From Chamaelirium japonicum (lineage: Eukaryota > Streptophyta > Magnoliopsida > Liliales > Melanthiaceae), in the NCBI GenBank assembly GCA_947650365.1, contig OX393549.1:98142016-98206015 (forward strand): DNA of 64,000 nucleotides, written 5' to 3'. The position numbers and the translations under genes were made by a program. The notes under the pieces are model-generated. The model was not told the origin of the DNA. It was given only the letters and a program-made list of their open reading frames with translations, and did no database searches. Shown here piece by piece: positions 1 through 12,863 of this stretch. The stretch's first letter is position 1, and each line of letters starts with the position of its first letter.

Positions 1-330
1 TTTTCTTTCAGTTTTTTTCCTGTTCAATTGTTTTTTTTTTTGTTCTATGTTTTATTTCTTTCTCTCTCTTTCTCCCTGATAGCATTTTTTTCTCTTTTTT
101 TCCCCCTTCCCCTCTATCTCCCACTTTCTCTCTCCCCGCTAGTCATTGCTGTTTTTTTTCCTTTTCCGTACTTCCCTTTTTTTTCCTCTGTTTTCATTTT
201 CTATTTCTTCCTTTTACGTTCTACAGTGTTTTTTTGTTTTATTTTTTCCTAGTTTTTTATTTTTTTTCTTGTTTTGCCTTTTTTTTTTTCTTCTCTGTTC
301 TTTTTCTTTCCTGTTCTCTTTTTTTTTTGG
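1..330. repeat. T-rich pyrimidine tract
   Basis: Almost pure T/C sequence with long T runs. The F/L/S-rich reading frames across it are compositional artefacts. Its right edge merges with the poly(T) that forms the poly(A) tail of the minus-strand LINE next to it, so part of the T-richness may be retrotransposition-derived. Confidence 0.8.
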
Positions 331-2620
331 AAGGTAAGAAGGTTGTATTAATAAAGGATTTACTTGAGGGTATCCCTAAAAGGAGATCTCAAAGCAAGTC
401 TTAAACTAAATGAAACAAAATTTTGTCATCTAAGATTATCTATCCAAGCTCTCAAAACTGCTAAGTTTTTCTCCTTGCGGGTTTTGAGCTCCATCTCGAA
501 AATTCCTCTTAATTGATAGTAGATGACTTGTAGGATCTAATGGATGGTATTGTCCTTGCTTCCAAAGGTGCGGGCATTTCGTTCCAACCATAACATGTAG
601 ACTGTGCACGCTAAGGATGCTCTGATGATCTCGCATTGCATATGTTTTTCCCCCTATTCTGAAGAGAGCCTGATTAATAGATCGTTGAAATTCTCGTCCG
701 AAATAGCTAGGATCTTCACACTTGCTGATTTGCTTCCATATAGTGTTGGACAATGGACATTTGAAGAATAAGTTCTGAATTGATTTGCAATCCTCTTTGC
801 ACATGATGCACCTATTGACAATCTGCAGCCCTCTCTCTTTTGTAGAACGCCTATTGTTGCCAAACTATTGAGGCTTGCTTTTCAGACACAGAACGCCATT
901 CTCGGTGTGGTGGGATGTCTCCAAATAAACTTGCTCTACTCCGCTACTTGTCCCTGATTTTTGATTGCCCGCCATGCTGATCGGAAACTGAACTTGTGTC
1001 TAGCCCGGCTATCCACTGAGTGCAGATTTGAGAATCTGTCGGCATGACTTTCACCTCTCTGATTTTAATTAGTGTACAGCTGCACCATCTTGCTATCAAT
1101 GGGCCTAGAAAGCTCCCACCTATTCCCTTTAATAAAGTCAGCAATAGTAGCCCCCAACATGCCTTGATATCTCATGGATTGGACCCCTACAATCTCGACT
1201 TGACTATGTCCTTCAATCCACGTAACCGACCAGAATTTCATCTTTGAATTAGGCGAGAATGGAAATTTCAGATTCAATGAGTTGATTCCTACTTCGGAGG
1301 ATCTCATTCCATATTGCTGAGTAGTTGGACAAAATAGATGATTCCCAAAAGCTGAAATTGTTTAGGTATCATCTCTTCATCCATGTCGTCCACATGTTGT
1401 TATCATTGCTTATGATCCTCCATCCCAAGCTTAGAAAACTTGCTTTGGAGATGTTAGTCAATCTTCTCAAGCCAAAACCTCTTTCCTTCTTTGGTCTACA
1501 TACCTTTTCCCAACTCACGTGAGTGATAGAGTTTTGCCACAGAAAGTTCATCATTAGCTTTTCCACCATGGTATGAATTGATCCCAGAATTGCAAAGGCT
1601 GATGCCCGAAAATAAGTGTAACTTTGGAGAACGGACTTAATGAGTTCCAACCTACCTTCGATGGAGAGGTGTTTGATGGCCCTGCAGTCGATTGCACCTG
1701 GTACTTTATCCACCAATGACTTGAACATAATTCTATTCACTTTAGATGAGGAGAGAGGAAGGTCCAAATACTTTATCGGTAGAGACCCGATCATTATCCC
1801 CATTTCCGCTATCTCCGTGCAAAAATTATGGCAGGACCTTGGAAGGAAAACCTGGCTTTTTCTCTTGTTGATAATCAGCCCTAACTTCTCTCCGGAAGAT
1901 TGTAGGAGTTCCAAAAGCTTATTTGTTCATGTTTTGCTGGGTTTAAGGAATAACATCAAGTCATCTGCAAAAATAAGGTAAGAAATTGGATGTCCTCCTT
2001 CTAGGCCGTAGCTATTCCATTCTCCTTTCAGTGTGCTCCACTCGATCTCCACAAAAAGGCATTCCATGACAATAGTGAAAACATACGCTGAGAGGGGGGT
2101 CTCCTTGCCTGAGGCTTGTATTAGCCTTTATCATGCCTGCTGGGGACCCGTTCATTAGGATGGAAAAGGAGGGGGAGCTGATGCAAGCTTGGATCCACTT
2201 GATCCATTTATCATTGAATCCTAAGCCTCATAGAGCATGGAGTAATAATTCTCGATTTACTGAGTTCTAGGTCTTAATGATGTCTAGCTTCAAGCATATC
2301 ATTCTAGCGCTAGTCTTCCTATGGAATCCCTTTACGAGTTCATGGGGCAGAAGGATATTGTCAGTGATTTTCCTGCCCTTGATGAAAGCTGAATGGTTGG
2401 GAGATATTAGCTCGTTCCATGACGATCTGTATTCTATTGGCTAAGATCTTCACTATCATCTTGTACGGGCAATTGCAAAGAGAGATGGGTCTAAAATCCT
2501 TTAAGGCATTGGCCTGAGGGACTTTGGGGATCAAAGTGATGAATATGTGATTAATAGAAGCAATTAATCATCTTGACTTGAAGAAATCATGCACGGCTAC
2601 TGATAGGTGCATAAATGCGC
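318..2620 (-). mobile_element. 5'-truncated L1-type LINE (non-LTR retrotransposon)
   Basis: Read on the minus strand, the segment begins inside the reverse transcriptase (about 2620), runs through the C-terminal RT region and a zinc-binding zf-RVT-like region, and ends in a poly(A) seen here as T's at 318-328. Just before the tail it reads as a typical plant LINE 3' end. The endonuclease and ORF1 are missing, as expected for a copy whose reverse transcription stopped early. A target duplication could not be found because the left flank is low-complexity T-rich DNA. Confidence 0.85.
430..2615 (-). pseudogene. LINE reverse transcriptase and zf-RVT remnant
   Basis: This is the coding part of the truncated LINE. 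Going down the minus strand, the RT motif LIPKV...DFRPISLCN...YK lies at about 2545-2450 and the catalytic FADD box at 1960-1971. In the same frame after one stop (near 1927) comes the thumb region at 1914-1369 (KYLDLPLSS, GRLELIKSVLQS, FLW, GFGLRRL). At 804-436 a zf-RVT-like region has the pattern NLFFKCPLSNTIW. Stops and frameshifts separate the blocks, so no protein is made. Identification rests on motif order, which is diagnostic for plant L1-type ORF2. Confidence 0.85.
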
Positions 2621-2718
2621 TTTATCTTAGCTATTAATCTTCGATAAATCATAGAAATTATGTCTGCAGTTGATCTGATTATCTGCATCTATGTTATTTA
2701 CAAGAAAGCACCCCGAAT

Positions 2719-3271
2719 TAGTGCTGTGCAAAAACTGACTCGAATCGCCTAACCGAACCGAAACCTATCAATATTTAACCAAAATAACCGAACCAAACAT
2801 CAAACCGAACCGAAAACGAACCGAACCGACTAAACCGATTAAATTGGTTTCAGTTTCGGTTCCAGGGTATGGAACACTGAATGGAAACTGAAAAACCGAC
2901 CCGACTCCTTAAATCATGAACCTAGCGACCATAATACTTTTGTTTCCAGTAAGTGCAAGTATGAAGTAATTATGTTACATCTACAATGCTACAAAAGAGT
3001 GAACGTCGGTTAATTTTGCTTTGAACTTTCATTTCGGCACTATATAAGGATACAATCATCCACTGATTTGTGACGAACTGACGATCAAGATTCAGGAGCC
3101 AAGGGCTGTAACATACCTCATATCAACCGAAACTAAATCGAAAACCGATAACATTGAACCGATAAAAACTGACCATTTCAGTTTCGGTTTTGATTTTTCA
3201 AAAATCGAAAAAAAAATAAAACCGACAAAACTGACACCGAAACCTACCGACAAAATCGACGCTCACCCCTA
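2719..3271. mobile_element. hAT-like non-autonomous element (AACCGAA-rich)
   Basis: The left end starts TAGTGCTGTGCAAAA and the right end finishes GCTCACCCCTA, so the termini are imperfect inverted repeats of the TAGGGGTG...CAA type seen in many plant hAT-like MITEs. The interior is rich in AACCGAACCGAA and its complement. The 8 bp on each side, CCCCGAAT and CCACGAAG, match at 6 of 8 positions, in keeping with a decayed 8-bp target duplication. There is no coding capacity. A related partial copy lies at 19790-20205. Confidence 0.6.
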
Positions 3272-4507
3272 CCACGAAGAACGAAGAATACATCAAAAGA
3301 AACCCAACGCATAAGAATTACTAAGAGCAACCTCCAGAAGGACAATTTCCAAAGGCAGCCACACATCCAATAGTCCACAGATAGTAGGTTTTCGACCTTC
3401 GATCGATCGGCCGCGAGGCCCGATTCATCGAAGAAGGCCTGTGCCGCAGGCAGAAGGTTTGCGACTTCTGATCGTTCAGCCGTGAGGCTAGATCGATCAG
3501 AAGTGCCCATCTGAGCCCTACGACACCCTAGATTGGACAGCCCAAGATTAATTGGTACAGGAGAATTACGAACCATATACGCTAGGAGCCCTATTTATCC
3601 ACGTCTCGCATAAAGAAACACGTCGAATTTGGTAGATGAATTTCGAGCCATCCTCTAATCTGAACCAGGAGCTCGGAAGTCATTTTCTCCGGAGGAAAAT
3701 CAAGGGAAGAAGTAGTGCTGCCATGGATCCATGCTCGCCCTCCATTAATATTTGCGCTGTCATCCCTACCATAAGCGGCTAATCCTTTTCTAGGGCCCTA
3801 ACCATGTTTTAGTTTTTCTTATGCTTAATTAGGGTTTTAAACTTTTGTCTGGGGATTGACTTGACAAGTATTTTACTGATCGTAATCTTTAGTTCATTTT
3901 CTTCGATTCTGAATGCTTCAATGACAGTCTATATCTTTGGATGAACTGATTCCTCTTGTCTTAAGTGCTTATAACTCCTCTCATCTCGTAAGAGACCCAT
4001 TCCCTAAAAAGACGGACCATGATAAACTAAGATAGTGCATGCCATGTACGCAATGAGAGGAATCCTTTATGTTATTTATTTATCCTCGATGGGATGAGTT
4101 ATGCCAAGGGGAGATGGTCCGTGCCCCTAAAGGACGGACCATGACGACCGATGATAACTCATGCCGTTGAAGATGATAATCTTCATTGAAATCTATTACG
4201 ATTTTCATTGTAATAAATTGAAACGCCCAATTAGAAAGAACAAACCCTAGTTGGCATAATTCGACTAGATCGTGGCTAGTGGTGGATTCACCACCCTAGA
4301 CTCTTTCTCTGATTTCTCTCGTTAACTTTATTCGTTTTTTAGTAGTTTTTAATTAAGACTATAATCATCAAACAACTCCTTCTCCCTAATTGCTTTAACC
4401 CTTAGAATTAAATTGTAGTTACCAATTCGCAATCCCCGTAGTATGATACCGGTATTAGCTCTTATTGCAAACGATTCGAACATAGGATACCAATGTGATC
4501 GGGATCG
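3272..4507. other. Non-coding stretch, possibly 5' LTR of the Athila-like element
   Basis: No gene is recognisable. The part nearest the primer site at 4520 is where a 5' LTR should end. I could not find a second copy of this sequence downstream of the polypurine tract at 6955, so LTR boundaries cannot be set. A short motif containing GACGGACCATGA occurs twice (about 4012 and 4133). Confidence 0.35.
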
Positions 4508-4519
4508 ATCATAAATTTT

Positions 4520-4537
4520 TGGCGCTATTGCCGGGGA
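4520..4537 (+). promoter_or_regulatory. Reverse-transcription primer-binding site, Athila type
   Basis: TGGCGCTATTGCCGGGGA differs by one base from the TGGCGCCGTTGCCGGGGA-like site typical of Athila-type gypsy elements. It should pair with the 3' end of a host tRNA to prime minus-strand synthesis. Its position upstream of gag fits. Confidence 0.7.
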
Positions 4538-5017
4538 TTGCCAACGGTACCTTAGGATTAATTTTGGGAGTTAATCTCTTAGGGTTCTTTTCCATAATTT
4601 AGTACATACTCTATCTTTCTCTTTTCCTTTTCAGGTACCTTATTCGCGGAAGATAAGAATTAACCACCTCTCCTCCAGGTAAGTACCCTTATGTTTCTTT
4701 TCTTTGTAGTATTTACTTTCAGTCTTTACCTTTCGCTTTCATCTTAAAATTTTTTTTTTTTAAATTTAGCTTGCGCCTACTTGGGAAAGCTCGGCACATA
4801 AACCACGGAGGTTTACGTGTGCTGCTGTCATCCCCATTAAAAGTAGGCGTGACTTTAACTGATTTTGCCTTAGTTATTTTACTTCTTTACGTTCGCACTC
4901 TTTACTTTTAATTATTGCATCCTTGGACGTCACTCGTTAAGACCACATCTAATTCCGTTAGATTCTGATCCCGAGCGTACGTTTTGATCCACTCGTAAAA
5001 ACCCTTGCCCGCCAACA

Positions 5018-5990
5018 ATGGCAGGCAATGTTGAAGACCCACCGCAACGGAATGTGCGGGAGGCACAGGAGGCCCCTAAGGGCCCTTGAACACTTAGAGC
5101 ACACTTTACACCCACAGCTTCCATTTCACCTTCGTGCATTAGATTCCTTGCCGCTCTGGCAGAAAACTTCAAGATCAAGTCTAGCATAATAAACATGTTG
5201 CCATCTTTTCATGGTCTTTCTAACAAAGACCCATACAAACACCTAGATGAATTTTTAGAAATATGCACGACCTTTAAGCTGCAAACCCTAGATGACGAAG
5301 CTACAAAGTTACGCCTGTTTCCTTTCTCGCATAAGGATAAGGTCAAGTATTGGCTTCAAACCCTAGGAAATGCCACCATCACCACCTGGGCGCAACTACA
5401 ACAAGAATTTCTTAAAAAGTACTTCCCGATCGGTAAAACTAACCAATATAGGAGGGATATTACTAGCTTCTCCCAGTTGGATAATGAGCAATTTCATGAA
5501 ACTTGGGAAAGACTTAAGGATCTTATTAGAAATGCTCCCATCACGCTGTACCACAATGGTAGATTGTCTAAAACTTTTTCGATGGATTAATCGATACCAA
5601 TCGCCACATCATCGACACGGCATGTGGAGGCACCTTTATGCTCAAAAACGAGGACGAAGCATGTGAACTATTTGAGAATCTTGCAAACAATTCCTTCTAA
5701 CATGCTTCATCCGATAGAGATACCAGGGCAAACTCTCAACCATTGCCAAACGGGGAAGTCTGTTTAAGCTCTCTTGCTTGACAGATGTCTCTAACAAGGT
5801 AGAGGCGCTAAAAAACTTGATCAAATTTTATCTATTGGAGCACCTTCGACCCTTACAACCCCCACCTTCGAGCCTCCACCTCAGCCTGAGATCTGTGTCG
5901 TATGCTCCATGTTTAATCACCATATTAGCGTATGCACTCTAGCACCCCAATATCAAGAATATAATTTGTGCAATAGCAAATCAACGTTAT
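5018..5990 (+). pseudogene. gag polyprotein remnant (Athila-like)
   Basis: The likely start is ATG 5018 (MAGNVEDPPQ). An in-frame TGA at 5087-5089 interrupts it, and the same frame resumes to 5590 with the retrotransposon gag core: MLPSFHGLSNKDPYKHLDEF, then RLFPFSHKDKVKYWL, then ITTWAQLQQEFLKKYFP. After a frameshift near 5590, a FMLKNEDEACELFENLANNS block continues the gag C-terminus (about 5635-5700). A degenerate Cys/His segment follows near 5890-5945. The family's gag forms the cytoplasmic virus-like particle. With a stop, a frameshift and no pol, this copy cannot act alone. Confidence 0.8.
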
Positions 5991-6954
5991 GGGCAAATTA
6001 TCTTTTTGTTCTATTTATTTAAATGTAAATTGTTTAGAGATAGTAGTAAAGTCATTAATAGTAGTAGTAGTCGTGTTTTGGCGACGATAGAGTTTCTCGG
6101 CACCGTTTGGACCGAGGGTCATTCTCTTTAGTCGGGATCATACCCCGAGACACCTTGTCTGCATTTTATGCTAGTAGAAGAGATTGGTCGATTAGAAGAA
6201 TATTTGATTTACATGATTTTATGAGGTTTGTATTATCTTCTGAAACGTCCTGACGTTGTGGCAACCTAGTTGCCTGGCTGACTCTCGGTATAGATCTGCG
6301 TGCACATCATAGGTAAGTAAACCCCTAGTCGTGCACAGACCGAAATGAGTAGTGAGGATCACGGGGTTGGGTCACGGGTTATTTCCCACAGTGAAACTGA
6401 GGTGGAGTGGCCTAATCCTGGGGTTTAGACCCCATAGAAAGCAAGTTGGGTGAGAGTGCCCCGTGGTCAAAGACCAAGCCCCCTTTTTGGCCACTAGGGT
6501 AGTATGTCTCGAGGCTGTATCCCGAGCATAAGGAACAGAGTGGCTCCCCTGTTGCGAAAAAGGAACCCAATAGTAACGCCACCAAGTCGGGAGCCTAGCT
6601 CAAACCTGGGTTTCACACTTGTTTCCCCCTCCTTCTTTTTCTTTCTTTTCTTCTCCTTAGCCTGGGGCTTTGCACCACAATGCACAACCTAGAAAATGGG
6701 TTCTCTCATGAAGTGGAATGAGATGCCTCATGAGAGAATTGTCGGTTAGGATACTGAACGTAGAGCATTAGATTACTGAACACAGTAGAGTAGTTCACTT
6801 AATATAGAGTTGTGATAATTATAATTCTTTTATTTGTTTGCTCTAAATATGTTTCAATTCTACTTTATTGTTCTAGCTTTTGTAGAATTATAATTCAATA
6901 TATATATGTTCTTCTATTTTGACTTGGTTTTGTTAGGACCACTAAGTTTTTAAA
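5991..6954. other. Non-coding 3' region of the Athila-like element
   Basis: There is no recognisable coding sequence. The short open frames at 6494-6692 occur on both strands over a C/T-rich stretch and have no domain. This is where pol would lie in a complete element, so a large internal deletion is the simplest reading. Confidence 0.5.
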
Positions 6955-6968
6955 CTCAGGGGGAGTTG

Positions 6969-7309
6969 GTTTGGTTTGTTTTTTGCTCCCCCAGGTTTCT
7001 CTTGCTGGTAGATCATTAGAGTGCAATTGCAGTTCCAGTACTAGTAGGAGCAGTAGCAAGCTCAGGAGTTAGTGAGTGTTGAATTGTCAGTTGTATGTTA
7101 CATTCCTTCTTTAAACTCAATGGCAGTTACTCTCATCTTGGATGTAGTGGAATATGGCAAACAATTGATGTAATTGAACTTTGAGATAGTGGACTTTTGT
7201 TTAGAGGAGTTTTGCTAATTATTTTTTTTTTAATTTATTAGTTGTTATATGCCTTGTTGTTTCTGTTTACCTTTCTTCACCTTCAAGTTTTGGATCCTTT
7301 CTTCTTAGT
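6969..7309. other. Unassigned DNA between two retrotransposons
   Basis: I see no gene or repeat here. It separates the polypurine tract of the Athila-like element from the first recognisable protease sequence of the Tat-type element, and should hold the junction between them. Confidence 0.4.
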
Positions 7310-10300
7310 CCAAAATTTGGGGCATGACACGGACCTTCAAGGAGTGCATACTTCGCATCAGGATTCCCTGGTCCTGCGGCTCATCATCGATGGGAGTACC
7401 GTCATTGTCCCCACCGTCATCACGAGATTCAACGGTAAGCAAAGTATGACCATGGGAGAATCGAGATTCACACTGGACCTCAACAAGGAGACTCGAGTCT
7501 CCGTGAGGTTCGCTGTCATCAAAGGAACGTCCATCTACAGCATCATCCTGGGGTGACCTTTCCTCCACCAGATCAATGTCGTATCTTCCTCATACCATTA
7601 ACTCCTCAAATTTGCAATAGGAGAGGGCATTATCTGTATTCAAGGCGATCAACAAGCCAGACGATCTTACGAAGCCACCGCAACAAAGACAGATCACAGA
7701 GTGGATCTTGTACCACCAAAGCATCAAAGAGACAAAGCTGGCCCTCCTACGAGCTAGCAACCAAAGAAGCCCCCATTGTCAGAACCTCCATCTGTCGAGT
7801 GGGAGGCTTCACCTTCAATCGAAGAGATCACCCGAATAAACATTGGCGGCGGTGATCTCCTTCGAGACACATTCATCGGGACCAATCTCAGTGATGTAGA
7901 AGCGCGAGATATGGTATTATTCCTCCAGTCCAACATCGATATTTTTGCATGGTGTTTCGAAGACATGCCCGGGATCAATCCGGATGACGCATGCTATCGA
8001 CTCGCCATCAAAGAAGGAGCAAAACCTACCAAGTAAAAACTCTGGATAATTCGGCCAGAGCATTTTGGCTGCAGGTCAAGAGGAGATCAACAAGTTGCTC
8101 GCGGTAGGCTTCATTCGTGAAGTAGAGTACCCAACTTGGATCTCCAACATCGTCACAGTTCCTAATTAAGAAGAACGGAAAGATCAGAGTCTGCATTGAC
8201 TTCACCAACCTCAATAAGGCTTGCCTAAAAGACCCATTCTCTATGCCAAGAATAGACAAGCTCGTCGACGCCACTGCTGGCCATAAACTCCTGTCCTTCA
8301 TGGATGGTTATTCAGGGTACAACTAGATTCCCCTACATCCCGACGATCAAGAGAAAACATGCTTCGTGATAGATAGAGCCCTCTACTGCTACAATGTCAT
8401 GCCCTTCGGCCTCAAGAATACTAGATCTACTTATTCAGAGGTTAGTCACGAAGCTGTTTAAAAAATAAATTGGCCGCAACGTTGAAGTCTATATCGATGA
8501 TCGTCTCACCAAGATCCGTATTCGTGAGGATCATCTCTCCGATCTTGCTGAAACATTCCAAGTCCCTTAGAAAATATCGCATGAAACTGAATCCAACGAA
8601 GTGTGCCTTCGGAGTTCAATCGGGTAAATTCCTAGGTCATCTAGTGACCAGGAGGGGAATTGAATTGAATCCTGATCAGATTCGAGCAATCCTCAAAATG
8701 CCTTTGCCATCCATTCGGAAGAAAGTGCAGCGCCTCACAGGAAGACTAGCAGCTCTCAACTGATTCATCTCTAAATCTTCTGATAAGTGCAAGCCTCTCT
8801 TTGATAAATTATGAAAAACAGACACTTCAGGGTGGAATCCAACTTGCGAGCAAGCCTTCCAAAGTGTCAAATACTATCTCACTCGGGCTCCTATCTTGAT
8901 GGCTCCATTGTCGAAGGAAAACTTCTGGCTCTCTCTTGCCATCACTAATCAAGCCATCAGCGCAGTTCTGGTCAGTAGAAAAGAAGGCATTGAGCGCCCC
9001 GTCTACTACATCAGCCATACTCTTCTTCTGGCAGAGACTCGATATTTGATGATTGAGAAAGTCACACTAGCTTTACTAACAGCGTCGCGGTGACTCTGAC
9101 GCTACTTTGTTTCTCACTTGATCATGGTCGAGCTGGTCTGATGACATCCTCGATAAGGCAGGTCGAGCTGGTCGGATGACTAAGTGGGTGATCGAGATGA
9201 GCTCCCTCGGTATTCAGTTTGAACCTCGTATCTCCCTCAAGGGGCAAGCCATTGCCGATTTCCTTATGGAGGATCCCATCGCCTTGGAGGATAACCTTGA
9301 GACGCATCTCGATGACTATGATAAATCTTATCCCAATCCAAGTTCTGCGGCCTTCAATCCGAGCCTTGAGGCTCCCACTACTCCACCTGCTCAATGGAAG
9401 ATCTATACTGATAGGTCTTCAAGCGTGATCGGTTCGGGAATTGGGATAGTTCTGATATACCCCAAACTCGACCATCTTCAAAAGGCGATTTTTCTCAGAT
9501 TCAATGCTACCAACAACGAAGCCGAGTATGAAGCACTCATTTCTGGGTTGGAGATTGCTAAAACCCTGGGGATAAATCATCTTACTGTCTATAGTGATTC
9601 CCAGTTAGTAATTAGGCAGATCAAGGGAGTTTATGAAGTACGAGGAGAGATGATGCAACATTATCTGGCTCTGGTATAGCATCACCAACAATGATTCTCC
9701 AATATTGAATTCATGCAAATTCTAAGGGTAGAAAATCAAAAAGTCAATGCTCTAGCCAACGCTGCTTCAGTGCTCGGAGACCCTATCGAAGAAAGTTGAA
9801 TTTAGATTGACTATGAAGAATTGCCTAAAGCTACCATCAGACAATAACTTGTTGCCATGATGAAAGGTTGTGGGGGTTGAAGACAGCCAACCTTCACTTT
9901 TGCCTTAGCTAATAAATATTCAGATTGGAGACAGCCAATCTTTTACTTCTTCAAACAAGGCAGAATGCCTGAAGATCTGATCCAAGCCAAAAAACTCTAA
10001 AGGAAGCTTCTGTTCTATAGCCTCCGAGAAGAAGATCTTTACTTCAAATCAAATGGCGAAACGTTTCTCAAATGTGTTAGTTTCGGGCAAACATCAATAA
10101 TCTTAGCCGACATCCATTATGGAGCTTGCGACAATCATTTTGGCGAAAGTTTCCTCGAAGCCAAAGCCAAATTCTAGGGCTACTATTAGCCTACTATGGC
10201 GAAGGACGCTCATTAGTTCGTTCAAAGATGCGAGCCCTGTCAATGACACGCACGGGCGATCCATCCTCCGGTAGATGAACTTCATCCTTTGACAAGTCCT

Positions 10301-11160
10301 TGGCCTTTCCATCAATGGGGGTTGGACTTCCTAGGCCCATTCCCTCCATCACCAAGCAAGAAGAAGTACTTGTTGCTGGCTATCGACTACTTCACCAAGT
10401 GGGTCGAGGTCGTGCCACTCTTACAAGAGACAGATGATGAAGTTATTAAGGTCATCAGATATAATATATTCTCCAGGTTTGGCACACCTCAAGTACTTAT
10501 CGCTGACAATGGAGTTCAATTCGACTCAGATAAATTTTGAGAATTCTGTTTAAATCACGGGATCAAGCTTTTCTATTCTACACTGATGTATCCGTATTGC
10601 AACGGTCAAGCCGAAGCCTCTAATAGAGCTATCCTTGGTCTACTCAAAAAGAAGTTGGGCGATAAGAAAGGGTTGTGGGAAAAAGTTCTGCCATAGGTCC
10701 TATAGGGCTATCGAACAACTCCATGATGATTGACTGGATTTTTGCCCTTCCGCTTAACCTATGGGTCGGAAGCAGTTCTTCCAACTGAGGCTATCTCTCC
10801 AACTCTGAAGACCATAGCGATCGAAAGAGGGATCAACAACGAACTTCGGATCAATGATATTGATTTCTTAGAAGAGTTACGTGGTCAGGCAACTATTTGT
10901 ATCGCTAACTACCAATAGAAGATTAAGCAGACCTATGATCAAAAGATTAGCAGAAGACAGTTCCACACTGGAGACTTGGTTCTCAAAACAGTCTTCTCCA
11001 ACACAAGGGAACCTGGCAGTGAAAAACTAGCTCCCTACTGGGAAGGACCCTACATCATCGAATCCGTAGGAAGCAAAGGATCCTATCACCTAATCTCGCC
11101 AGAAGGAGATAGGCTACCAAGGGCTTGAAACATTAGACATCTCAAAATGTTTTATCCCTG
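7310..11160 (+). pseudogene. Tat-type pol polyprotein remnant (PR-RT-RH-aRH-IN)
   Basis: Protease-like sequence lies at 7320-7555 (HQDSLVLRLIIDGSTV, then IYSIILG). The RT N-terminus is at 7776-8036 (FAWCFEDMPGI) and the RT core at 8160-8760, with RVCIDFTNLNKA, the catalytic YIDD at 8490-8501 and KCAFGVQSGKFLGHLV. The RT-linked RNase H is at 8896-9093. A second RNase H is at 9390-9680, with IYTDRSS, NNEAEYEALISGLEIA and VYSDSQLVIRQIKG, so its D/E/D residues remain. Integrase covers 10289-10920 (GLDFLGPFPPS, DYFTKWVE, ADNGVQF, GFLPFRLTYGSEA), and its C-terminus ends near 11160. Many stops and frameshifts (for example 8036, 8763, 9680, 10540) break it. Confidence 0.88.
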
Positions 11161-11535
11161 ATGTGAATCTTGTAATAAATATTATTTGTTCCAAATTCAA
11201 TCTTGTTCATGCCAATTCTACGAATTCAAATGACTAGACAAATAGTTTTGATGTTGTGATACAAAACAACTCTTAACTGGCAGATCGACTAACAGTTTGA
11301 GTATTTGTGTTGCGACATGACCCCTTATAGGCAGAAACAAATAGTTTTGATGTTGTGATCCAGCGTAACTCTTAACTGGCAGATTGACTAATAGTTTGGG
11401 TGTTTGTGTTGTGACACAACCCCTCACAGGAAGAAATAAATAGTTTGGGTATTGCGATATGGCGCAATCCCTAACCGACAAATCGACAAATAGCTTGGGT
11501 GCTTGTGTTGTGACACAACCCCTAGCTGGCAGAAA
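11161..11535. repeat. Short tandem repeats after pol of the Tat-type element
   Basis: From about 11264, units of roughly 60 bp alternate in a roughly 120-bp higher-order period, containing AACTGGCAGATYGACTAA, TAGTTTGRGTRTTTGTGTTG and TGACACAACCCCT. About four half-units are visible. Their regularity produces a repetitive reading frame on the minus strand, which is not a gene. Repeats in this position are common in Tat-type elements. Confidence 0.75.
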
Positions 11536-11679
11536 CACACATTCACTCATTCAATGCAAGACATCAACCATTCGATTCAGAATATTCAATATTAAGGCTT
11601 AGCCACGCTCTGCGTCCTAGATCTATCTCCATCCGAACCACCACGTACAGGCCTTGCTTGTAACGGACGCCTTCGAAGA

Positions 11680-12477
11680 TTAGGCGCCGCTGCTGTGAGC
11701 TAGCCTGAGGGCTTCCATGACTTTTTTGGTTGTCAATTTGTAGCTCGCCAAATCGACATTCAGTTGCTCAATTTCGAGTGCATGGACCTCTTCTCTTTCG
11801 GCAGCCGCAGCCTTCAGCTGCTTGATCTCCACAGCACGCTTGAAGGTAAGCTCCTCCATCTTGAAGAAGCGATTCCTCAGGCTCTGAAGCTCTTTATTTG
11901 CCGCTATGTACTCGGCCTCCATATTCTTTTTCATATGCTCCTCGTTGTGGGTTGACTGCTGACTCGAGGATAGCTCCTCCGACAGCTTCATCCTCTCATC
12001 ATTAGCCTCCTGCAAGAGGGCATTCAATCAAGCAATCTCGATTGTAGACTCCCTCTCGCCAGCCTTTATAAAAATCCTGTTGTTCAGTTTCAACAAGGCA
12101 TACATCTGCAAATCAATAGAGACAAGTCAGAGACAAATCAGATAGAATGATGCCAAAGATAAGGCCAAACTACTCACCATAACTTCGAGCCTGTCTGATG
12201 ACTCAAGAGTCACATTAGGCAGATTGCACAGCCTCCTCAATGCCCCCGTGGGACAATTGATGTCCACCTCGCCTAAGTCCCGCAGCATGGGCTGCAGAGC
12301 TACCGGGCGCACCTGCATACAAGCCATTCGAGTGTTCAGAGATGTTCAACTTCCAATTCAATTCAAGAGAGGTGAAGAGTTAACATTTACCCTTGCCAAT
12401 AGAGCCTCCATGCGAGGGTTGAGCTGGACTCTTCCCTTGATCCGATCCCTTCCTCTTGGGGGTGGGAGTCTTCTTCA
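11680..12477 (-). pseudogene. Antisense coiled-coil ORF of the Tat-type element, downstream part
   Basis: The minus-strand frame at 12027-11680 encodes 115 residues rich in E, K, A and L with heptad character (QEANDERMKLSEELSSSQ, NKELQSLRNRFFKMEELTF, AAAEREEVHALEIEQLN), a predicted coiled coil. It lies antisense to pol, where Tat-clade elements carry an additional ORF related to the 'putative plant transposon protein' family. The upstream half is at 23798-21862; the CACTA element at 12478-21861 separates the two. A further minus-strand segment at 12327-12127 probably belongs to the same region across an intron or frameshift. Function is unknown. Confidence 0.6.
12475..12477. repeat. Target-site duplication of the CACTA element (left)
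   Basis: TCA directly precedes CACTACAAAA and is repeated directly after TTGTAGTG at 21862-21864. A 3-bp duplication is the rule for CACTA elements. Confidence 0.9.
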
Positions 12478-12494
12478 CACTACAAAAAAAATAG

Positions 12495-12785
12495 TTTTTA
12501 CCGACGGAAAATATCCGTCGATAATATTAATTTTCCGTCGGTAATGATTTATAGCGACGGAAGAGATTTCCGTCGCTAGTCTGTCGGTAAAAAAGACGTT
12601 GGGAAAAAGATGCGACGGACTAAATATTTTCGTCGGTAATAATACTTAATACCGACGGTAATATGTTAGCCGTCGGTAATATATAAATACTAAATTAAAA
12701 ATATAATATATTATTACCGACGGATAATAATTATCCGTCGGTAATATATAACCTTATTAACGACGGCCAGTAGTTTTACCATCGG

Positions 12786-12863
<78 letters not shown>

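Larger units (their letters stand above)
4508..6968 (+). mobile_element. Internally deleted Athila-like Ty3/gypsy retrotransposon
   Basis: In order: a primer-binding site at 4520-4537, a leader, a decayed gag at 5018-5990, a long non-coding stretch, and a polypurine tract near 6955-6966 (ACTCAGGGGGAG). No protease, RT, RNase H or integrase lies between gag and the tract, so pol has been lost or was never present. Gag type and primer site fit Athila-like elements. The 3' LTR is not recognisable; a Tat-type element begins soon after 7300. Confidence 0.7.
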